A DNA stretch of 64,000 nt. Source: an uncultured Burkholderiales bacterium. GTDB taxonomy: Bacteria > Pseudomonadota > Gammaproteobacteria > Burkholderiales > Burkholderiaceae_C. Position 1 is the first letter of the stretch, and every line of letters begins with the position of its first letter. Positions 35,537 to 44,818 of this stretch are shown one piece after another. The notes under the pieces were generated by a model. That model did not search any database, was not told the origin of the DNA, and saw only the letters and a program-made list of their open reading frames with translations. The DNA lies in NCBI GenBank assembly GCA_937927685.1, contig CALBSC010000098.1:1-64000 (forward strand). The letters run 5' to 3'. The position numbers and the translations under genes are program-made.

Positions 35537-36487
35537 ATGGCTGAAGAGCACACCACGGCGGACGACCACGCCACGGCAGGCGCCGAGGCGCCCATGGCCG
35601 AGCGCGTCGAGATCCTCGAGGAAGCGGCCGAGGGAATTGCCGAACTGCAGAACCAAGCCCTGGACCCGGCTGAACTCTCGCGCCAGCTGGAGGACTTGAC
35701 CAGCGTGGTGCTCAATTCGGCTGAGGTGTCTACCCGATCCGCCTCGGTGGCGGCTGACGTCAGCTCCGACATGCAGTCGGTGATGGACAAGATGGCCGAG
35801 TCGCACACGCGCAGTGTTCAGCATTCCAAAATCATTCTGGGCGCCTTGTTGTTGTTCATCATCATCGCGGTGGGCACCTTCTTTGCCATCGCCACGCGCA
35901 TGCAACAAAACATCCGCCAGCTCGATGCGCTGGCACTGGCTGTGGGCAAGCGCGTCGTGGAACTCGACAGCACGGTGGGCGCTTTTACCGAATCTTCGCA
36001 GTCGTTGTTTGAACTGGCCGAGAAAATGGAAGCGGTCAGCAGCTTGCCGGCCAAAATGGACCAGCGCTTCGAGGAGTTCAACAAATCCGTGCAGGCGGTT
36101 CCGGGCCAGGTGACGTCTCAGGTTGCCGCGCAAACCGACAAGTCACTGGATGCCAAGTTGCAAACCCTGCAAAAACAGTTGCAGACCCTGGAGGGCAAGG
36201 TGCAGACCCTGGCCTCCCGTCCTCCACCGCAAATCAAGGACAACAGCCAGGCCGTGGTGAACGAATTGCAAAAATTGCAAAAAGAGGTCAACGGCATGCA
36301 GGCCCGGGTTGCAGCTCGACCCGTGGAACCTCCGAAACCGGCCGAGGCGCCCAAACCCAAGCCGGAGCCGAAGCCAGAACCCAAGCCCGAGCCCAAGCCT
36401 GTGGCTGAAGTCAAACCGGCCGCACCGCAGGTCCCGCCCAACCGCGACCGCATGCTGATCTACCCGCGACCCAATTCAGCAGATTGA
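35537..36487 (+). CDS. Single-pass membrane coiled-coil protein with Pro-Lys-Glu repeat
   Basis: This 316-residue protein has an acidic N-terminal helical region (about residues 20-95) and one membrane helix at about 98-120 (IILGALLLFIIIAVGTFFAI). A long coiled coil (about 121-260; LQTLQKQLQTLEGKVQTL) follows, then a KPEP-type repeat (about 268-300) and a short end, RDRMLIYPRP. The extended helical and Pro-rich architecture resembles proteins that span the periplasm or tether envelope structures. It starts 15 bp after the 12-residue-repeat gene (weak ribosome site AAGGAA). Function and family are not recognised; partnership with the preceding protein through their coiled coils is inference. 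Confidence 0.7.
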   Translation: MAEEHTTADDHATAGAEAPMAERVEILEEAAEGIAELQNQALDPAELSRQLEDLTSVVLNSAEVSTRSASVAADVSSDMQSVMDKMAESHTRSVQHSKIILGALLLFIIIAVGTFFAIATRMQQNIRQLDALALAVGKRVVELDSTVGAFTESSQSLFELAEKMEAVSSLPAKMDQRFEEFNKSVQAVPGQVTSQVAAQTDKSLDAKLQTLQKQLQTLEGKVQTLASRPPPQIKDNSQAVVNELQKLQKEVNGMQARVAARPVEPPKPAEAPKPKPEPKPEPKPEPKPVAEVKPAAPQVPPNRDRMLIYPRPNSAD

Positions 36488-36522
36488 TCTGACCGGAACA
36501 GCGGTCCCGCGTCAAGGTGGCT

Positions 36523-38169
36523 TCAGCTGGCTGTTTCCGGAATGAAGCGCTGGGCGCTGGCCTGATCCCAATACGTCTGGAACACATCGGGCAAGGCGGA
36601 GTTGGTGGCCGCCACTGAGCCGGCGGTGGTCAATGCCCCGGCCGGTACGCGATGAAAGAGGCTCGCCAGTGAGCGTGTCTCGTAGGCGTTGATGCGACGC
36701 ATGAAGTGGTGCAAGCGAAGGTCCGAGGGCCGCTGCAAGCCGGCCGCTTCCAGCAGCTCCTGAAGCGACTCCAGGGTCAGGCGGTGGAAGTTTCGCACAC
36801 GCTGGGCCTTGTCGGGCACGACCAGCGCCATTTGGCGCTTGGGGTCTTGCGTCGTGACCCCGGTGGGGCAATTGCCGCTGTGGCACGTTTGCGCCTGGAT
36901 ACAGCCCAGCGCGAACATGAAGCCTCGGGCACTGTTGCACCAGTCTGCGCCCATTGCAATGGTCCGCGCCATGTCAAACCCGCTGATGATTTTTCCGCTG
37001 GCGCCAACACGGATCTTGTCGCGCAGATTCAGGCCCACCAGGGTGTTGTGAACCAGACGCAGTCCTTCCTGCAAGGGCGTTCCGATGTGGTCGGAAAACT
37101 CCAGCGGAGCGGCACCTGTACCGCCTTCGGAGCCGTCCACCACGATGAAGTCCGGCAGGATCTGGCTTTCCTGCATCGCTTTGGCAATGCCAAACCACTC
37201 CCAGGGGTGGCCGATACAGAGCTTGAACCCGACGGGTTTCCCTTCCGAGAGCGTGCGCAACTGTTGCACAAATTGCAGCAGTTCCAGGGGCGTGGAAAAG
37301 CTGCTGTGGCTGGACGGCGACACGCAGTCCTCACCCACTTGCACACCGCGTGCCTCGGCAATTTCAAGGGTGACCTTGGGCCCGAGCAGCACACCGCCGT
37401 GTCCGGGCTTGGCACCCTGGCTGAGTTTGATTTCAATCATCTTGACCTGGGGGCTCAAGGCGTTTTCAACGAAGCGTTCGGGGCTGAAACGCCCCTCGGC
37501 ATCGCGGCAGCCAAAATAACCCGAGCCAATTTCCCAAATCAGATCGCCCCCGTGCACCCGGTGGTGTCGTGAGATGGAGCCTTCGCCGGTGTCGTGGGCA
37601 AAGCCACCCATGTAGGCGCCTTTGTTGAGCGCCATGATGGCGTTGGCACTCAGCGCGCCAAAGCTCATCGCAGATACATTGAAGAGACTGATGTCATAAG
37701 GCTGCTTGCACGTGGCCCCGCCAATGGTGATGCGGAAATTGTGGTCATGCAGGTGCGTGGGGGCCAGGGAGTGGGTGATCCATTCATAGCCCGCGGCCGA
37801 CACATCCAGCTGGGTGCCAAACGGACGCTTGTCCGACTGGCCCTTGGCCCGGGCATACACCAAGCTGCGTTGCGCGCGTGAGAACGGGGCAGCTTCGGTT
37901 TCGCTTTCCAGAAAATACTGACGGATCTCGGGGCGGATGGTTTCCAGCATGAAACGCAAATGCCCGATGATGGGGTAATTGCGCAGGATGGCGTGGTGGG
38001 ATTGCTGCAAGTCGTAGATGCCGACAGCAGTCAGCGCTGCAAAGATCAGCAACACCCATCCCCCCTGGCCGGAGGCGACAAAGACCAGCAGGCTCAGGGA
38101 GGTCAGGCCCAGGGCCACAAAAAAAGCGGTGTAGCGCACCGGATAAATCTGGTTCAGGCGGTCGAGCAT
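36523..38169 (-). CDS. FMN-binding glutamate synthase-like protein (GltB domain 2 family)
   Basis: This 548-residue protein has two N-terminal membrane segments (about residues 12-50) followed by a TIM-barrel FMN domain like the synthase domain of glutamate synthase. Seen are FNVSAMSFGALSANAIMALN, GAKPGHGGVLLGPKV, the FMN-phosphate region VVDGSEGGTGAAPLEF and the cysteine cluster GCIQAQTCHSGNCPTGV, which in glutamate synthase binds [3Fe-4S]. The glutaminase domain is absent, so it is a membrane-attached oxidoreductase of unknown substrate rather than a true GltB. It stands alone; no partner subunit is adjacent. Confidence 0.85.
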   Translation of the reverse strand: MLDRLNQIYPVRYTAFFVALGLTSLSLLVFVASGQGGWVLLIFAALTAVGIYDLQQSHHAILRNYPIIGHLRFMLETIRPEIRQYFLESETEAAPFSRAQRSLVYARAKGQSDKRPFGTQLDVSAAGYEWITHSLAPTHLHDHNFRITIGGATCKQPYDISLFNVSAMSFGALSANAIMALNKGAYMGGFAHDTGEGSISRHHRVHGGDLIWEIGSGYFGCRDAEGRFSPERFVENALSPQVKMIEIKLSQGAKPGHGGVLLGPKVTLEIAEARGVQVGEDCVSPSSHSSFSTPLELLQFVQQLRTLSEGKPVGFKLCIGHPWEWFGIAKAMQESQILPDFIVVDGSEGGTGAAPLEFSDHIGTPLQEGLRLVHNTLVGLNLRDKIRVGASGKIISGFDMARTIAMGADWCNSARGFMFALGCIQAQTCHSGNCPTGVTTQDPKRQMALVVPDKAQRVRNFHRLTLESLQELLEAAGLQRPSDLRLHHFMRRINAYETRSLASLFHRVPAGALTTAGSVAATNSALPDVFQTYWDQASAQRFIPETAS

Positions 38170-38361
38170 GCAGGAGAACTCCCTTGAGGTTGGCTAGCGG
38201 CACGATAGCAGGATTTCGGCGGGCATGCACTTGGGTAAACCTGCGGTCGTCCCTGCGTCTACGTGGTATCCCCATCGTGAAAACCCCATTCGCAGACATC
38301 AGAATTTCCATCATGCTCGCGCCAAGCCGGTCAAATGACCGGCGTCATCCAGGAGGTCCTG

Positions 38362-38796
38362 ATGTACAAGAAAATTCTGCTTGCCTACAACGGCTCAGCT
38401 GCTGGTCAGAAGGCGTTATTGGACTCAGCCGAATTGGCGGCCTGGGGTCAGGCCTCCTTGCACCTGGTGGCTGTCATGCCGCTGAATCTCAACTCGGTGG
38501 TGGCCGAAGGCATCGTCTACTCTGTTCAGGAAGAGGCCTTGCAGCGTCAGGCGTATGAACGCATTCTGGACGAGGGCTTGGGCGTCCTGGCCCAGCATAG
38601 CTACCAGGCCACCGGTGAGTTGCTGTCGGGGGACGCCATCACCGAGATATGCAACTGCGCCCGCCGCACCCAGGCCGATCTGATTGTGGTGGGCCACAAG
38701 CACAAGAATGGGTGGGTCGAGCGGTGGTGGAGCGGCTCGATTTCCAAGTCGCTCATCGAGGAAGCGCCATGCAGTTTGCTGATATCGATCGTCTGA
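38362..38796 (+). CDS. Universal stress protein (UspA family)
   Basis: This 144-residue protein starts MYKKILLAYNGSAAGQKAL, the standard Usp strand-helix opening. The C-terminal nucleotide-loop region IVVGHKHKNGWVERWWSGSISKSL corresponds to the G-x2-G-x9-G-[ST] motif, with the first glycines partly replaced, so ATP binding is uncertain. The ATG at 38362 is preceded by AGGAGGT (38352-38358). A single Usp domain is seen. Confidence 0.9.
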   Translation: MYKKILLAYNGSAAGQKALLDSAELAAWGQASLHLVAVMPLNLNSVVAEGIVYSVQEEALQRQAYERILDEGLGVLAQHSYQATGELLSGDAITEICNCARRTQADLIVVGHKHKNGWVERWWSGSISKSLIEEAPCSLLISIV

Positions 38797-38859
38797 TCGA
38801 GGCGGGGCGCTGCGGCTGTCCTGCCTCGACGGCAGATGGCACGCCAGAACCCGGTCAGC

Positions 38860-39843
38860 TCACTCGGCGCGAGCGCCGGAGTCTTTGACCACTTTGGCCC
38901 ACTTGGCGATTTCGCTGGCCTGGTAACGGGTCAATTCCTCGGGGCTGGACAGCACCGCCTCTAGGCCCAGCGTCTTCAGTCGTTCCTGCACTTCGGGCAG
39001 GCGATACACGCGCTGCACTTCGGCGCTGAGCCGGTCGATCACCGGACGCGGTGTATTGGCGGGTGCAAACAACGCGAACCAGGTGGTGGCTTCAAAACCC
39101 GGGATGGTCTCGGCCACGGTGGGAATGTCGGGGGCCGCGTTGGAGCGCTTGGCCGTGGTCACGGCGATCGCCCGGATCTTGCCATCGCGTGCCATGGGCA
39201 AGGCCGAGGGCATGTTGTCAAACATCAGCTGAATGCTGCCCCCCATGAGGTCGGGAATGGCGTATTGGCGGCCCTTGTAGGGCGCATGCGTCATCTGTGT
39301 GCCCGTCATGGACTTGAACAACTCGCCCGACACATGCACCGAGGTGCCAATGCCCGGGGAGCCGAAGGACAGCTTGTTGGGATTGGCCTTCATGTAGGTG
39401 ACGAGCTCGGCCACTGTTTTGACCGGCAAGTCGTTGTTCACCACCAGCAGGTTGGGCGCCGAGGCGATGAGGGAGATGGGGCTGAACTGCTTGACCATGT
39501 CATACGGAATTTTTTCGTACAACGAACCATTGATGGCGTGCGTGCCCACGGTGCCCAGCACCAGGGTGTAGCCATCACCGGGCGAGCGTGCCACGATGTC
39601 CGCACCGATATTGCCCCCGGCCCCCGGTTTGTTGTCCACCACGATGGGCTGGCCGAGTTGGGCTTTCTCGCTGAACAGCCGGGCGAGGATGTCGGGCGCA
39701 CCGCCGGTCGGGAAGGTCACCACCAAACGCAGCGGCTTGTTCGGGTAGGCGCTTTGCGCCGTGGCCAGGCCAGAGGAGAGAGCCAATCCTGCCAGGGCGG
39801 CACAGCACAGCAGACGACGGGTGAGGGGGTGAGTGAAGGTCAT
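38860..39843 (-). CDS. Tripartite tricarboxylate transporter substrate-binding protein (Bug/TctC family)
   Basis: This 327-residue periplasmic binding protein has a signal peptide (RRLLCCAALAGLALSSGLATA). The family opening follows (AYPNKPLRLVVTFPTGGAPDILAR), then GQPIVVDNKPGAGGNIGAD and MGGSIQLMFDNMPSALP. Such proteins are greatly expanded in Burkholderiales and often lack adjacent transporter genes, as here. An upstream in-frame start would place 43 residues before the signal peptide, so 39843 was used. Ligand unknown. Confidence 0.9.
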   Translation of the reverse strand: MTFTHPLTRRLLCCAALAGLALSSGLATAQSAYPNKPLRLVVTFPTGGAPDILARLFSEKAQLGQPIVVDNKPGAGGNIGADIVARSPGDGYTLVLGTVGTHAINGSLYEKIPYDMVKQFSPISLIASAPNLLVVNNDLPVKTVAELVTYMKANPNKLSFGSPGIGTSVHVSGELFKSMTGTQMTHAPYKGRQYAIPDLMGGSIQLMFDNMPSALPMARDGKIRAIAVTTAKRSNAAPDIPTVAETIPGFEATTWFALFAPANTPRPVIDRLSAEVQRVYRLPEVQERLKTLGLEAVLSSPEELTRYQASEIAKWAKVVKDSGARAE

Positions 39844-39874
39844 GTTGATCGTGAAAAAAGAAAAAGCGGATGAA

Positions 39875-40291
39875 TCAAGTCGGGTCGATCGACGCGCTCC
39901 AGCGGTTATCCCACTGGTGCTGCGCCTGGTCCAGGTGACGACGATCGCGCTTGGTGGGGCGGCCGTGCTCAATGCTCATCGCCGGTTCGTGTGACAAGCG
40001 GCGCTCATCGGCGAGCCGCGCGCGCAGGGCCAGGCTGTCGGGTGTTTCAGCGTACAGGGCTTGCGCGACCGTTGCCGGCCCCCGCTGCAGGCTCAGCCCC
40101 TGAACAACCACGGTGCGTGGCACGCCGCTTTGCAGCATCTCCACCGTATCGCCAGCACGCACATCGCGCGAGGGTTTGGCTTCCTGACCATTCACGCGGA
40201 CACGGCCGCGGTCCAGTTGTTCCACCGCGAGCGCACGGGTTTTGAAAAACCGGGCGGCCCACAACCACTTGTCGATTCGCATCGTCTCCAT
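39875..40291 (-). CDS. hslR: Heat-shock protein 15-like S4 RNA-binding protein
   Basis: This 138-residue protein has an S4 domain covering the first 65 residues (MRIDKWLWAARFFKTRALA, GRVRVNGQEAKPSRDVRAGD). A basic C-terminal extension (GRPTKRDRRHLDQ) follows, the layout of Hsp15, which recycles stalled 50S subunits. A second in-frame ATG nine bases later (40282) is an alternative start. It lies 32 bp upstream, in its own direction, of the Bug protein. Confidence 0.9.
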   Translation of the reverse strand: METMRIDKWLWAARFFKTRALAVEQLDRGRVRVNGQEAKPSRDVRAGDTVEMLQSGVPRTVVVQGLSLQRGPATVAQALYAETPDSLALRARLADERRLSHEPAMSIEHGRPTKRDRRHLDQAQHQWDNRWSASIDPT

Positions 40292-40375
40292 GTTTCTTAT
40301 TGTGCAAGATTTGCACGCCGGATGACTGTTGTCCGGCGCAACCTGGGGACATCCCGCCGGTGGTAGGCTCAGGCG

Positions 40376-42919
40376 ATGCCCATGAATGCTTCAACCCGGC
40401 TGCCACTGTGGAACCTGTCTTGGCGCGCTTTTTGGCGCGACGCCCGTTCTGCGGAGATGCGCTTGCTGCTGGTGGCGATAACACTGGGCGTGACTGCATT
40501 GTCTTCCGTGGCTTTTTTGGCCGATCGCCTGCAAGCGGGTTTGCAACGCGACGCCGCGCAACTGCTGGGCGGCGACGCCGTGGTGGTGACCGATCAACCC
40601 CCGGCCCCGGAGTGGATCGAACAAGCCCGGTTGCGAGGCATGCAGGGCGTCACCACGCTCAGCTTTCCCACCATGGCGCGCTCGCTGGACGAGCAAGGCG
40701 GGTTGAGTCGTCTCGTGGCACTCAAAGCCGTGGAGCCTGGCTATCCCTTGCGGGGCCGACTGCGCGTGCAGGGCGATGATGCGACGGACAGCGTTGGTGT
40801 GGACACGCGGGAGATCCCTTTGCCGGGACAAGCCTGGGTGGAGCCCGCTTTGCTCGAGGCCTTGAACCTGCAGGTGGGCGATGCCCTGCTGTTGGGACAA
40901 GCGCGTTTGACCATCGGCCGCGTGTTGCTGCATGAGCCCGACCGTGGCGCAGGCTTTATGAATTTTGCCCCCCGCGTCATGGTGCAGGCCCGCGACTTGC
41001 CCGCAACCGGACTGGTGCAGCCTGCGAGCCGGGTGGTCTGGCGTCACGCGGTGTCGGGGTCGCCGGCTCAGGCGCAGGGGTATATCGAGTGGGTGGAGTC
41101 TCGATTGAAGGATCCGGCGGTACGTGGTGTGCGGCTGGAAACGCTGGAGGCCGGGCGGCCCGAGATGCGGCAGACCCTGGATCGGGCGAGCAAGTTTCTG
41201 CATCTGGTGGCTTTGCTGGCCACGTTGCTGAGTGCGGTGGCTGTGGCACAGGCCGCGCGGGCTTTTGCGCTGCGGCGCCTGGACGATTGCGCGGTCTATC
41301 GGGTGCTGGGCATGAGCCAACGCAGCATGGCCTGGATGTATGGGCTTGAGTTTGCCCTGGCGGGTCTGGCTGCAAGCGGGGTGGGATTGGCCTTGGGCTA
41401 TGGTGTGCACCACGCATTTACCTGGCTGCTCAGCGGGCTGGTGGACACCCAGTTGCCCCCCGCCCGTGGCTGGCCGCTGTTACAAGGGCTGGGAACCGGG
41501 CTCACCCTGTTGATGGCGTTTGGTCTGCCGCCCATCCTGCAGCTGGTGCAGGTGCCGCCGTTGCGCGTGATTCGACGCGAGGTGGGAACGCCTCGACCGG
41601 CATCGCTGCTGGTGTTGGGGGTGGGATTGACGGGGTTTGCGGCCTTGCTGATCGGATTCAGCCGTGACCTCAGACTGGGTGCGATGGTGGCCGGTGGATT
41701 TCTGGCGGCCAGTGCCGTGTTTGCCTTGCTGGGGTGGGGCGCCGTGCGCTTGTTGCGCTGGGGCGTGCGTGAAGGGCAGGCGCCGGCATGGTTGCTGATG
41801 GCCACGCGTCAGCTGGCCGCGCGACCGGGGCTGGCGGTGGTGCAAATCAGTTCGTTGGCCCTGGGGTTGCTGGCGCTCATGCTGTTGGTGTTGTTGCGCA
41901 CCGACCTCATCAGCAGCTGGCGTGCCGCCACGCCTCAGCACGCGCCCAACCGCTTTGTCATCAACATCCAGCCGGACCAGGCGAGTGCGTTTCAGGGGGT
42001 ATTGCAAGCCAATGGTGTGGCTGAGCGCGACTGGTTTCCCATGATCCGAGGTCGCTTGGTGTCGATCAACGGCCAGACGATCACCCCGCAGTCCTACCAG
42101 GACGAACGGGCGCAGCGACTGGTCGACCGCGAGTTCAACTTGTCTCACTCGGCTGAGTTGCCCGGACACAACCAGGTGGTGGCCGGACAGTGGACCGCGC
42201 AGGACGCCGAGGGCTTGAGCGTGGAGGAGGGACTGGCCAAAACCCTGCGCCTCCAACTGGGCGATCGGCTCACGTTCGACATGGCGGGTCAGTTGCATGA
42301 GGCGCGCATCACCTCCCTGCGGCGTGTCGACTGGTCGTCCATGCGAGCCAATTTCTTTGTGCTGTTCCCGCTCAGCCAGATGCCGGATTTGCCAATGACC
42401 TACATCACGGCGTTTCGAGCGCCGGAGCGGCGCGGCTTTGACAATGAGCTGGTCAACCGCTTCCCCAACGTGACGGTGGTGGACATGGGTGCGACGCTGA
42501 ACCAGTTGCAACGCGTGCTGGATCAGGTGGCCCGTGCCGTGGAGTTTCTGTTCGCCTTCACGCTGGCGGCGGGGCTGGTGGTGGTATTTGCCACCGTGAC
42601 GGGCAGCCGGGAATCCCGCTCGCGCGACTACGCGGTGTTGCGCGCCTTGGGCGCGACACAACCCCTGCTGGCGCGCATGCAACGGGCCGAGTTGCTGGGG
42701 GTGGGTGCGCTGGCGGGGGCCCTGTCGTCCGGGGTGGCGTTGGCGTTGGGCTGGGGGTTGGCACACTGGGTCTTTGAATTTGACTGGACCGCTTCCCCCT
42801 GGGTCCCGCTGGGGGCGATTGCGGGCGGGGCCTTGCTGGCCTGGGCCGCGGGTTGGTGGGGCTTGCGGGGTGTGCTGCGCCGCCCGGTGGTGCAGACACT
42901 GCGCGAATCGGTGAACTGA
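40376..42919 (+). CDS. ABC transporter permease, FtsX/YbbP type
   Basis: This 847-residue inner-membrane protein has a layout like YbbP. An N-terminal helix (LLLVAITLGVTALSSVAFLA) leads to a periplasmic domain. FtsX-type helix groups then occupy about residues 260-380, and a second periplasmic domain and helix set follows at about 715-840 (VEFLFAFTLAAGLVVVFATV, RDYAVLRALGATQPLL). YbbP partners the ATPase YbbA, which is not adjacent here. The substrate is probably lipid-like or an exported product; this is inferred from the family. An ATG 6 bp downstream (40382) is an alternative start. Confidence 0.85.
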   Translation: MPMNASTRLPLWNLSWRAFWRDARSAEMRLLLVAITLGVTALSSVAFLADRLQAGLQRDAAQLLGGDAVVVTDQPPAPEWIEQARLRGMQGVTTLSFPTMARSLDEQGGLSRLVALKAVEPGYPLRGRLRVQGDDATDSVGVDTREIPLPGQAWVEPALLEALNLQVGDALLLGQARLTIGRVLLHEPDRGAGFMNFAPRVMVQARDLPATGLVQPASRVVWRHAVSGSPAQAQGYIEWVESRLKDPAVRGVRLETLEAGRPEMRQTLDRASKFLHLVALLATLLSAVAVAQAARAFALRRLDDCAVYRVLGMSQRSMAWMYGLEFALAGLAASGVGLALGYGVHHAFTWLLSGLVDTQLPPARGWPLLQGLGTGLTLLMAFGLPPILQLVQVPPLRVIRREVGTPRPASLLVLGVGLTGFAALLIGFSRDLRLGAMVAGGFLAASAVFALLGWGAVRLLRWGVREGQAPAWLLMATRQLAARPGLAVVQISSLALGLLALMLLVLLRTDLISSWRAATPQHAPNRFVINIQPDQASAFQGVLQANGVAERDWFPMIRGRLVSINGQTITPQSYQDERAQRLVDREFNLSHSAELPGHNQVVAGQWTAQDAEGLSVEEGLAKTLRLQLGDRLTFDMAGQLHEARITSLRRVDWSSMRANFFVLFPLSQMPDLPMTYITAFRAPERRGFDNELVNRFPNVTVVDMGATLNQLQRVLDQVARAVEFLFAFTLAAGLVVVFATVTGSRESRSRDYAVLRALGATQPLLARMQRAELLGVGALAGALSSGVALALGWGLAHWVFEFDWTASPWVPLGAIAGGALLAWAAGWWGLRGVLRRPVVQTLRESVN

Positions 42920-42981
42920 ACGCGCAGTTGCTGGCCGGGTGTCTGATGCGACGCGCGGTACCGACGAGGCACAATGTGAAC

Positions 42982-43395
42982 ATGGATACCGATGACGACA
43001 CGCAGCCGACGGGCGCCCGCACACCCTTCGAGTGGATTGGCGGTGAGACGGTTGTGCAGGCCTTGTGCGACCGTTTTTACGACCTGATGGACCTTGAGCC
43101 CGACTACGCCGCGCTGCGTTCGGTGCATGGCCCTGACTTGACGCAGGCGCGCGAGAAATTGTTCTGGTTCTTGTGCGGCTGGTTGGGCGGGCCGTCGCAT
43201 TACACCGACCGATACGGTCATCCGCGCCTGCGCATGCGCCACATGCCCTTTGCCATCGGCATCCGGGAGCGTGACCAGTGGTTGTCCTGCATGGATCAGG
43301 CCATGCGCGAGACGGGTATCGAGACAGAACTGCGTGAGCGGCTCAAGGCCAGCTTTTTTCAGACCGCCGACTGGATGCGAAACATCGGGGCGTGA
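42982..43395 (+). CDS. Group II truncated haemoglobin
   Basis: This 137-residue haem protein of the 2-over-2 globin fold shows FEWIGGETVVQALCDRFYDLM (A-B helices), then LFWFLCGWLGGPSHYTDRYGHPRLRMRHMPF, which carries the proximal-His and Trp/Tyr region of trHbO-type globins. Such proteins bind oxygen or NO and serve in oxygen delivery or nitrosative-stress protection. The ATG at 42982 was chosen because residues added by upstream starts do not match the globin fold. Confidence 0.9.
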   Translation: MDTDDDTQPTGARTPFEWIGGETVVQALCDRFYDLMDLEPDYAALRSVHGPDLTQAREKLFWFLCGWLGGPSHYTDRYGHPRLRMRHMPFAIGIRERDQWLSCMDQAMRETGIETELRERLKASFFQTADWMRNIGA

Positions 43396-43402
43396 GCCGG
43401 GC

Positions 43403-44038
43403 TCACCCGCCCTTGAGCAGCACCAGCAAAGCGCCCGCGCCCCCTTGTACCGGGGGGGCCTGCACAAAAGCCTGTACCTCGTTTTTTTGCACCAACCAGC
43501 GCTGTACCTTGGCCTTGAGGACCGGTTGTTTGCCCGGTGATCCCAGCCCCTTGCCGTGCACCACGCGCACGCAGCGCCACCCCATGCGCACGGCATCACG
43601 CACAAACTGTGCGAGGGTGTCGCGGGCCTCCTCGCTGCGGTAGCCATGCAAATCCACCTGGCCCTGGATGCTCCAGTCTCCCCGGCGCAGTTTGCGGGTG
43701 ATGTCGGTGCCGATGCCAGGACGTCTGAAGCTCAGCTGGTCGTCGACATCTAGCAAGGTGGCAATGTCGAACTCGTCGCTCAGGCTGGCCTTGAGGACCT
43801 CCACATCGTCACGCTGCTGCTGGAATGCCCGTGGTGGGGCAGGGGGGGATTTGAGTGTCACGCGTGGCGCATGGTCCAGCGCCTGCACCTTGCCCACCGC
43901 GCGGGTGAACAACTCTTGCTCCGCCTGGGCCTGGCGTCGAGCCTCACGCTCGCGTTCGCGTTTCGCTTGCTCCTCGGCCTCGCGCTGGCGCAAGGCTTCC
44001 CGCATGCCAGCCAAGTCCTGGAGGGAGCGTGACTTCAC
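43403..44038 (-). CDS. Smr-domain protein
   Basis: This 211-residue protein has an N-terminal Arg/Glu/Gln-rich helix (about residues 10-45) and a C-terminal Smr domain with the VDLHGYRSEEARDTL motif and CVRVVHGKGLGS. Smr domains are nicking or RNA-cleaving endonuclease modules related to MutS2. The start is taken as the GTG at 44038, which overlaps the radC stop (GTGA), so the two are translationally coupled. A longer frame reaching ATG 44065 is possible but lies inside radC. Confidence 0.85.
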   Translation of the reverse strand: MKSRSLQDLAGMREALRQREAEEQAKREREREARRQAQAEQELFTRAVGKVQALDHAPRVTLKSPPAPPRAFQQQRDDVEVLKASLSDEFDIATLLDVDDQLSFRRPGIGTDITRKLRRGDWSIQGQVDLHGYRSEEARDTLAQFVRDAVRMGWRCVRVVHGKGLGSPGKQPVLKAKVQRWLVQKNEVQAFVQAPPVQGGAGALLVLLKGG

Positions 44039-44712
44039 AGGATGCCTCGCTCGGCCAACGAGCACGATTGCCCCGGCGCCACAATGATGTGGTCCAGCAC
44101 CCGGACATCGATGAGTTGCAAGGCGCTTTTGAGGCTCAGGGTGAGTCGTTCATCGGCGCGGGAGGGCTCGACCGAACCACTGGGGTGGTTGTGGGCGAGC
44201 ACCACCGCTGCAGCACCCAGGTCCAGCGCCAGTTTGACCACTTCACGGGGATACACACTGGCTTGCGACAAGGTCCCCTGGAACATTGCCTCAAAATGCA
44301 ACAAGCGGTGTTGCGCGTCCAGAAACATGACAGCAAACACCTCACGCGGACAGTGAGCGAGATGCATTTGCAGGAAATGGGTGACCGCTTGCGGGGACTC
44401 GAAAACCTGACGTCGTTGCAGTTGCTCGGCCATGGCCCGGCGGGCCAGCTCCATGATGGCGCAGAGCTGGCTGCGCTTGGCGGAGCCCCCCAGGCCCCGC
44501 ACTGTTTGCAAGTCAGCCAGGCTGGTCCCCAGCAGCCCGGAGAGCCCCCGAAACCGCGCCAGCAGTTGGTGGGCCAACTCCAGCACACTGCAGCCACGCA
44601 AGCCTGTGCGCAGCACCAGTGCCAGCAGTTCGGCGTCGGTCAGGGCCTGGGGTCCCATGGCCAGCATTTTTTCTCGCGGGCGAAGTCCACTGGGCAGTTC
44701 TTGGAGCAGCAT
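44035..44712 (-). CDS. radC: RadC family JAB1/MPN metalloprotease-like protein
   Basis: This 225-residue protein has an N-terminal helix-hairpin-helix part (about residues 1-100) and an MPN domain with the metal motif HNHPSGSVEPSRAD. The old DNA-repair label for RadC is not well supported, and the biochemical role is unknown. Two ATGs are six bases apart; AGGA lies directly against the first, so the second (44712) has better spacing and was chosen. It is divergent from fkpB. Confidence 0.9.
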   Translation of the reverse strand: MLLQELPSGLRPREKMLAMGPQALTDAELLALVLRTGLRGCSVLELAHQLLARFRGLSGLLGTSLADLQTVRGLGGSAKRSQLCAIMELARRAMAEQLQRRQVFESPQAVTHFLQMHLAHCPREVFAVMFLDAQHRLLHFEAMFQGTLSQASVYPREVVKLALDLGAAAVVLAHNHPSGSVEPSRADERLTLSLKSALQLIDVRVLDHIIVAPGQSCSLAERGIL

Positions 44713-44818
44713 GATCATTCCTGGGATTGTCCAGCACTCACAATGCGGATATACGGTGCCGGGTTGACCCCGGGGCCAGAGGAGTTTCTACAATAGGAAC
44801 CAGTTTACAAAGACCCCC

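Noticed and set aside
44035..44712. RadC as a DNA-repair or anti-plasmid defence gene
   Set aside because: The neighbourhood is housekeeping and the family's repair role is not established, so no defence system is claimed.
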